From assembly GCF_000283155.1 (NCBI RefSeq), contig NW_004454207.1:12591850-12655849 (forward strand): a stretch of 64,000 nucleotides of DNA, in the 5' to 3' direction. The position numbers and the translations under genes were made by a program. The DNA is from Ceratotherium simum simum (lineage: Eukaryota > Chordata > Mammalia > Perissodactyla > Rhinocerotidae). Below the pieces are notes generated by a model. The model worked only from the letters and a program-made list of their open reading frames with translations, was not told where the DNA came from and did not search any database. Below are positions 57,870-64,000 of the stretch, in pieces (the stretch's first letter is position 1; the number at the start of each line of letters is the position of its first letter).

Positions 57870-58340
57870 TTTGGTAACCTTAGAGTCCTGCCTAGGGACA
57901 AGAATGCCAGGATAAATGCTCGATTCTTTTTCTTTATCAATTTGCAATATTATGAGATGGCGCTCTAGCACAGAGAGGTTTGTTAAAATTACCTCTGTGG
58001 TTTCATGTATATTATATATTTTATGTATTTCAATCAATTACAGTCATTATTTCTGATGCTCAAATTGTCCCTTGTTTGGCCAGTGGGGCCCCTTCAAGGT
58101 GACTCCTCTGCCCTTCTGGTAGCATCCTTGCAACTTGTCCCAGGTTTGTCTTGTACATTTCCTGTCCCACATTTGGAATCAGCCATTTTGGGGCTTTCTT
58201 TTTTTATTTAAAATTAATCCGTTTAAGAATTAAAAAGTTACCTCAAAATACTGATTTTGCTATACCCTGTACATTTGGTATGTAGTGCTTACATTCCAAT
58301 TCAGCTATAAATATTTGGTAATTTCTTTTTTGATTTAATC
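57870..58340 (-). repeat. Old L1M 3' fragment
   Basis: 'tgatgctcaaattgtccc', 'ggccagtggggccccttcaa', reverse L1M-type text. Confidence 0.5.
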
Positions 58341-58344
58341 TTTT

Positions 58345-58934
58345 TAAAAAACAGCTTTATTGAGATATAATTCACATACTATACAATTCACCCATTTAAA
58401 ATGTACAATTCAATGATTTTTAGTGTATGCATAGATATGTGCAACCATCACCACAGTGAATTTTAGAACATTTGAATCACCTCAAAAAGAAACCCCAGGG
58501 CCAGCCCCATGGCATAGTTAAGTGTGTGTGCTCTGCTGCTGGCGGCCCAGGTTCGGATTCAGGGCGCGCACCAACGCACCGCTTGTCAGGCCATACTGTG
58601 GTGACGTCCCACATAAAGTGGAGGAAGATGGGCACAGATGTTAGCTCAGGGCCAGTCTTTCTTGGCAAAAAGAGGAGGATTGGCATGGATGTTAGCTCAG
58701 GGCTGATCTTCCTCACAAAAAAAAAAAAGAAAGAAACCCCCTACCCTTTAGCTGTCGCCCTCCCCCCATTCCCTCATTCTCCAACTCTCCAGCCCTAATA
58801 ACCACTAATCTACTTTCTGTTTCTATAGATTTTTCTATTCTAGACTTTCATATGAATGGAATTCTATAATATGTGGTATTTGTGTCTGGCTTCTTTGCCT
58901 TAGCATAATTCATGTTGTAGCATGTATCGGTACT
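58345..58934 (-). repeat. L1 3' end
   Basis: 'cagctttattgagatataattcacatactatacaattcaccc' onwards, split by the ERE at 58497-58730. Confidence 0.85.
58497..58730 (+). mobile_element. ERE SINE
   Basis: Duplication AAGAAACCCC (58487-58496, 58731-58740). Confidence 0.95.
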
Positions 58935-58948
58935 TCATTCCTTTTTTA

Positions 58949-59198
58949 TTTTTTATTTATTTTTTTGGTGAGGAAGATTGGCCCTGTGCTAACATCTGCC
59001 AATCCTCCTCTTTTTTTGCCGAGGAAGACTGGCCCTGGGCTGACATCCGTGCCCATCTTCCTCCACTTTATATGGGACGCCGCCACAGCATGGCTTGCCA
59101 AGCAGTGCATCGGTGTGCGCCCGGGATCCAAACCGGCGAACCCCGGGCCGCCGCAGCAGAACGCGCGCACTTAACCGCTTGCGCCACCGGGCCAGCCC
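58949..59198 (-). mobile_element. ERE SINE
   Basis: Duplication TCATTCCTTTTTTA (58935-58948, 59199-59212). Confidence 0.95.
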
Positions 59199-59212
59199 TC
59201 ATTCCTTTTTTA

Positions 59213-60250
59213 AAAACAGCTTTATTGAGGGCTGGCCCCGTGGCTTAGCGGTTAAGTGCGCACGCTCTGCTACTGGAGGCCCGGGTTTGGATCCCGGGCG
59301 TGCACCGACGCACCGATTCTCCGGCCATGCTGAGGCCGCATCCCACATACGGCAACTAGAAAGATGTGTAACTGTGACATACAACTATCTACCGGGGCTT
59401 TGGGGAAAAAAAAAAAGGAGGATTGGCAATAGATGTTAGCTCAGAGCCGGTCTTCTTCAACAAAAAGAGAGGAGGATTAGCACGAATGTTAGCTCAGGGC
59501 TGATCTTCCTCAGAAAAACAAACAAACAAAAAGCATCTTTATTGAAATATAATTCACATACCATACAATTCACCCATATAAAGTGTACAATTCACTGGTT
59601 TTTAGTATATTTATAGATATGTGCAACCATCAGCACAGTAAATTTTTAGAACCTCTTCATCACCTCAAAGATAAACCCGATACCCTCCAGCTATTATCCC
59701 CTTGCCTCTGAGCGCCCCCTTCCAGCCCCAAGAAACCACTACTTTCTGTTTCTATAGATTTCCATGTTTTGGACTTTCGTATGACTGGAATCATATCATA
59801 TGTGGACTTTTGTGACTGACTTCTTTTACTTAGTGTAATGTTTTCAAGGTTCATCCGTGTTATAGCATCTATCAGTACTTCATTCCTCTTCATTGCTGAG
59901 TAATATTCTATTGTATGGATATACCACATTTTGTTTATGCATTCGTCCCTTGATGGACATTTGGGTTTCTACCTTTTGGCTGTTATGAATAATGCTGCTA
60001 TAAACATTTGTATACAAGTTTTTGTGTGGACATGTTTTCATTTCTCTTCAGTATATGCCTAGGAGTGGAATTACTGGGTCATATGGTAACTCTATATTTA
60101 ATCATTTGAAGAACTACCAGACTGTTCCAAAGTGGTTGCACCATTTTGCATTCCCACCATCAATGTGTGAGGGTACATATTTCTCCACATCTCACCAACA
60201 CTTGTTGTTATGACCTTTTTTCCCCGTTGGCTACCTTCTTTTTATTTTAC
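59213..60250 (-). mobile_element. L1 3' end and ORF2 tail, split by an ERE
   Basis: Reverse L1 3' UTR interrupted at 59230-59536, then 'ggttcatccgtgttatagcatc', 'gatggacatttgggttt', 'aggagtggaattactgggtcatatgg'. Confidence 0.85.
59230..59536 (+). mobile_element. ERE SINE, long form
   Basis: Head, CAACTATCTACCGGGG module, then two 'ttagctcag' modules and an (ACAA)n tail. Duplication CTTTATTGA (59220-59228, 59537-59545). Confidence 0.9.
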
Positions 60251-60254
60251 ATTG

Positions 60255-61425
60255 TTTATTTGACAGCAGATGTTTTTTAAACTAAAGTCCATGGTTTACA
60301 TTAGGATTCACTCTTTGTGTTATACATTCTATGGGTTTTGACAATTGTATAATTACATGTATTCACCGTTACACTATCGTACAGAATAGTTTTACTGCCC
60401 TAAAAATCCCCTTGCTCCACCTACTCATACCTCCCTTCCCTCAAACCCCTGGCAACCACTGATCTTTTTACTGTCTCCATAGTTTTGCCTTTTCCAGAAT
60501 GTCATATAGTTGGAATTATACAGTATGCAGCCTTTTCAGGTTACCTTCTTCCACTCAGCAATATGCATTTAAAGTTCTTCCGTGTCTTCCTGGCTTGATA
60601 GCTCATTTCTTTTTAATCACTGAATAATATTCCATTGTATAAATGTACCACTGTTTGTTTATCCATTCATCTACTGAAGGACATCTTGATTGTTTCCACA
60701 TTTTGGCAGTTATGAGTAAAGCTGCTATAAACATTCATGTGCAGATTTTTGTGTGACATAAGTTTTCAATTCATCTGGGTAAATACCAAGGACAGCGATT
60801 GCTGGATCATATGATAAGAGAATATTTAGTTTTGTAAGAAACTGCCAAACTGTCTTCAAAAGTGGCTGTACATTTTGCATTCTCACCTGCAATGAATGAG
60901 AGTTCCTGTTGCTTATTATGACTTTTTGATTCTAGCCATCCTAGTGGGTGTGAAGTGATATCTCATTATTGTTTTTATTTGCATACCCTGATGGCTAATG
61001 ATGTTAAACATCTTTTCATGTGCTTATTGGCCATTTGTGTATCTTCCTTGGAGAAACGTGTGTTCAGATCCTTTGCTCATTTTAAAAATTGGGTTGTCTT
61101 TTTATTCTTGTGTTGTAAGGGTTCTCTAAATATTCTAGATACAAATCTCTTATCAGATTTATTATCTGCAAATATGTTCTCCCATTCTATGGGTTTTCTG
61201 TGCATTTTCTTGATAGTGTCCTTTGAAGCACAAAATTTTTTCATTTTGATGAAGTCCAATTTATTTACGTTTTCTTTTGTTGCTTGTACTTTTGGTATCA
61301 TATCTAAGAATCCTTTGCCAAATCATGATTTACTCTTAAACCCATGAGTTATTTAGTAGCACGTTAGTGTTCTAAACATCTCTTTTCAGCTTTATTGAGG
61401 TATAATTGACTAAACATTTATTTTT
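60255..61425 (-). mobile_element. L1 3' end and ORF2 C-terminal part
   Basis: Another reverse L1: 'ccctcaaacccctggcaaccactgat' to 'tccctttgaagcacaaaattttttcattttgatgaagtcc'-like text, ending in a short further L1 3' piece at 61385-61425. Confidence 0.8.
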
Positions 61426-61861
61426 TTTCAAATATCTTTTTATTCTTTTCTATCTGAGAATGAGGTCTGTTTAATATTGATTCTTTGAAATTTGTTGAGA
61501 CTTCATTTGTCACTTATATCTGGTCTTTTTTTATAAATGCTTCATATGTAATTCAGAAGAATGAACAAATTTTTCTTGTTGGTGAATTTATCTTGTGGGT
61601 TTGCTGATCTTGAATGTATATTTTTTGTCTTTCTCCAAATTTAGGAAATTTTCAGCCATTATTTCTTCAGATATTTTTTTCTGCACTGATCTCTTCCGGC
61701 TCTCCTGGGACTCCAGTGGCACAAATGGTAGATCTTTTGATATTTTTTCACAGGCCTGAGGTTCTATTAAATTTCTTCAATCTTCTTTCTTTGCATTCTT
61801 TGGACTGGATAATTTCTATTGATCTGTCTTCAAACTCACTGACTCTTTCCTCTGTCATCTT

Positions 61862-62250
61862 TGATGGTTAATTTTATGTGTCAACTTGGCTAGGTTATGG
61901 TGATCCCTGTAAATATTGCTGTGAAAGTATTCTTTAGATGTGATTAACATTTAAATCAATAGACTTTGAGTAAAGCAGATTATCCTCTATAATGTGGGTG
62001 GGCCTCATCCAATCAGTTGGAGGCCTTAAGAGAAAGAAAAAACTGACCTCCCCTGAGGAAGAAAAAATTCTGCCTCTAGACTGCCTTTGGGCTCAAGACT
62101 GCAACATCAATTTTTCCCTGGGTCTCCTGCTGGCCCGTCCTAATGATTTTGGACTTGCTGGCCCCCACAATTGCGTTAGCCAATTCCTTAAAATTAATAT
62201 CTAGATAGATATATATATAGATAAGATAGATATATAGATAGATATAAAAA
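61862..62250 (+). repeat. Interspersed repeat ending in a GATA-type microsatellite
   Basis: 'gatggttaattttatgtgtcaacttggctaggtta', 'atgtgggtgggcctcatccaatcagttggaggcctt', 'ttagccaattcctta', then TAGA/TATA simple repeat at 62196-62250. A common mammalian repeat, subfamily not named. Confidence 0.6.
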
Positions 62251-62554
62251 GATTCTCTTTATAATTGATGTTTTGCAATTTCACTCCAATGTTTCAAAAA
62301 AAGTACCCACAAACTTCCAAAACTCTCCCTAGAGGGCAGTATTGTCCCCGTTGAGTCCATAGCACTTTTGAAACAACTGCTGTCTCTTAACTGAGGTTGC
62401 TGTTTGGCCAGAGCCTGGCTGGGTTGTGAGATCTGGGCTGTAGTTCCCCAGTTTCTCATGGTCTCAAAGGCTAGACTAACCCCCTTTTTATAGGCAAAAT
62501 GACATGGATTCCAACATTTTAAAGTAGGGGTTGTACCTGCAGTCCACATAATCC

Positions 62555-62730
62555 TCATTTTTCATATATATATTATATATATAAATATATGTATCATATT
62601 GTATATAAATATATATCATATATAAACATTTATATAATATAAATTATTGTATTATATTATAAATATATATATTTATAATATAATATAAATGTTTATACAT
62701 GATATATATGATATATATTACACATTTACT
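62555..62730. repeat. AT-only palindromic repeat
   Basis: About 170 nt almost purely A/T, with ATAAACATTTATAT near 62624 and ATATAAATGTTTAT near 62682 as inverted arms. Confidence 0.85.
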
Positions 62731-62805
62731 TCTATTGAGCTCATCTAGTGAATTTTTTATTTCATATGTTGATTTTATCCTCTAATTTTATCCTTTATCC
62801 ATTTG

Positions 62806-63113
62806 AGGGGCTGGCCCTGTGGCATAGTGGTTAAGTGTGTGCGCTCCGCTGCTGGTGGCCCGGGTTCAGATCCTGTGTGTGCACCGAGGCACCACTTGTC
62901 AGGCCATGCTGTGGTGGCGTCCCATATAAAGTGGAGGAAGATGGGCACGGATGTTAGCCCAGGGCCAGTCTTCCTCAGCAAAAAGAGGAGGATTGGCAAT
63001 AGATGTTGTTAGCCCAGGGCCAATCTTTCTCAGCAAAAGGAGGATTGGCATGAATGTTAGCTCCGGGCTGATCTTCCTCACACAAAAAAATAATAAAACA
63101 AAATAAAATAAAA
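62806..63113 (+). mobile_element. ERE SINE with an extra tail module
   Basis: Three successive 'ttagc(c/t)c' modules instead of the usual two, (AAAAT)n tail, duplication TATCCATTTG (62796-62805, 63114-63123). Confidence 0.95.
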
Positions 63114-64000
63114 TATCCATTTGGTTATTTTTTATAGTTTCTTTTTGCTTTGCTCAGAACTATCTTTTCATTTATTTAAAGGATGTGTTTATCTCACAGA
63201 GCATAATTATAACATCTTTAAAGCCTTTGTTAATTTCTGCATCTGAGTCATCTTGGATTTGGCATCTGTTGAATATTTTTTCCTTTGGGAATTAGTCATA
63301 TTTTCTTGATTCTTTGTATGTCAAGTAATTTTGGATTGTATACTGGATATTTTGAATCTTATGTTGTAAGAATCTGGGTCCTGTTAAATCCTCTGGTGGA
63401 TGAGATTTTTTTTAAAGCGGGTAATCAACCTGGCTAGGTTCAGACTACAAGTTCTAGATCACCTTCTGTGTGCGCTGGTCCCAATGTCAGTTCAGTTTTC
63501 AAAGACTTTGCTCTGATACTTTGGACTTATACCACATATGCTCTACTCAGAGGTTAGTTTGAGTGGTGTTTTATATTGTAGTTCAGTTCTCCCAGTCTTG
63601 CTATGTTGCTTTGGGTCTGTTCCATGCATGCCCAGCTCAGGGATGAGCTTGGGATTTGTATTGGTTCGTACACAGAATAAACGATTCCATTCTCCAGCTC
63701 TCTCCTCTTTGTGATTCCTTCCACGCTTTCCAGCTTTCAAGAGCACATTTTCTGAGTTTTCTGGCCGGAAGTATGGGATACCTTGGAGTTTTTATCCTTG
63801 TACTTTCTACAGCAGCTCTGCTGGAGACTTCTCTGATCAACGTTGGGAGAGAAAGTAGGTAAAAAATATGGGTAATGCACCCCTGTACAAGTCACTTCTT
63901 GAAGTTTTGACTTCCCTTCTCAATCCACCTGCTTTTGCTTACTTTTCAGAGTTCTCAGGTAGTTGCTTTTTTCCCCAGAGATTTTAGTTCTTCTAAGTGG

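Larger units (their letters stand above)
61426..64000 (-). mobile_element. L1/HAL1 5' (ORF1-side) region, antisense, interrupted
   Basis: 'ttcagccattatttcttcagatattttt', 'gttctattaaatttcttcaatc', later 'ctcatctagtgaattttttatttcatatg' and 'ttggattgtatactggatattttgaat' follow the reverse order of an L1/HAL1 5' half. Interrupted at about 61862-62730 and by the ERE at 62806-63113. Confidence 0.6.

Noticed and set aside
54578..58798. Open frames of 60-110 codons containing [18 protein letters not shown] or LPPLYMG type peptides
   Set aside because: They recur with each ERE and are translations of the SINE body.
60955..61347. 130-codon plus-strand frame
   Set aside because: It is the antisense reading of L1 ORF2; the L1 runs on the minus strand here.
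6933..63113. tRNA-like sequences with A and B boxes (GGTTCGGATCC)
   Set aside because: They are heads of ERE SINEs with target duplications and tails, and not free-standing tRNA genes.
1..64000. Prokaryotic features such as operons, CRISPR arrays or ribosome-binding sites
   Set aside because: The window is spliced mammalian DNA. The repeats are dispersed retroelements without regular spacers.

Overview
This is mammalian nuclear DNA from a perissodactyl X chromosome. Two protein-coding loci are recognisable: the first coding exon of KLHL15 on the minus strand, and a complete twelve-exon EIF2S3 (eIF2 gamma) on the plus strand. These two genes are neighbours at human Xp22.11, which places the window on the X rather than on a Y gametolog. 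About thirty tRNA-headed SINEs of the equine-repetitive-element (ERE) type mark the order Perissodactyla. Their head sequences, as I remember the consensus, look more like rhinoceros or tapir than horse; that finer call is only moderately sure.

Layout: 1-2119 holds KLHL15 intron plus the coding exon with the BTB domain and part of BACK. 2120-15539 is KLHL15 5' intron filled with old L1, L2, MIR, hAT remnants and four EREs. 14640-15870 is a CpG island with the KLHL15 first non-coding exon, a YY1/TISU-like element and an ETS site. 15870-26380 is the intergenic spacer between the head-to-head genes, with a tandem-duplicated block, a nested L1 and a SINE-L1 chimera. 26380-27250 is the EIF2S3 CpG-island promoter. 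26984-44288 is the EIF2S3 coding span (12 exons, 472 codons, all boundaries GT/AG), with a poly(A) signal at 44631. From 44660 to 64000 I see no gene: it is a pile of mostly antisense L1 fragments, EREs, L2, MER5 and AT-rich repeats.

The two genes do not form a joint pathway. KLHL15 is a CUL3 ubiquitin-ligase adaptor; EIF2S3 encodes the GTP-binding subunit that carries initiator Met-tRNA to the ribosome. No previously undescribed gene system is evident. The most unusual material is in the mobile elements: an ERE-L1 chimera within one target duplication, a retroposed hAT-transposase-like 3' end, serial insertions at the same target site, a tandem duplication split by a SINE, and several ERE architectures built from shared modules. 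At the two promoters there are start-codon elements of the TISU/YY1 type. Three assembly gaps (7908-8007, 21675-21774, 37807-38170) all touch ERE copies.
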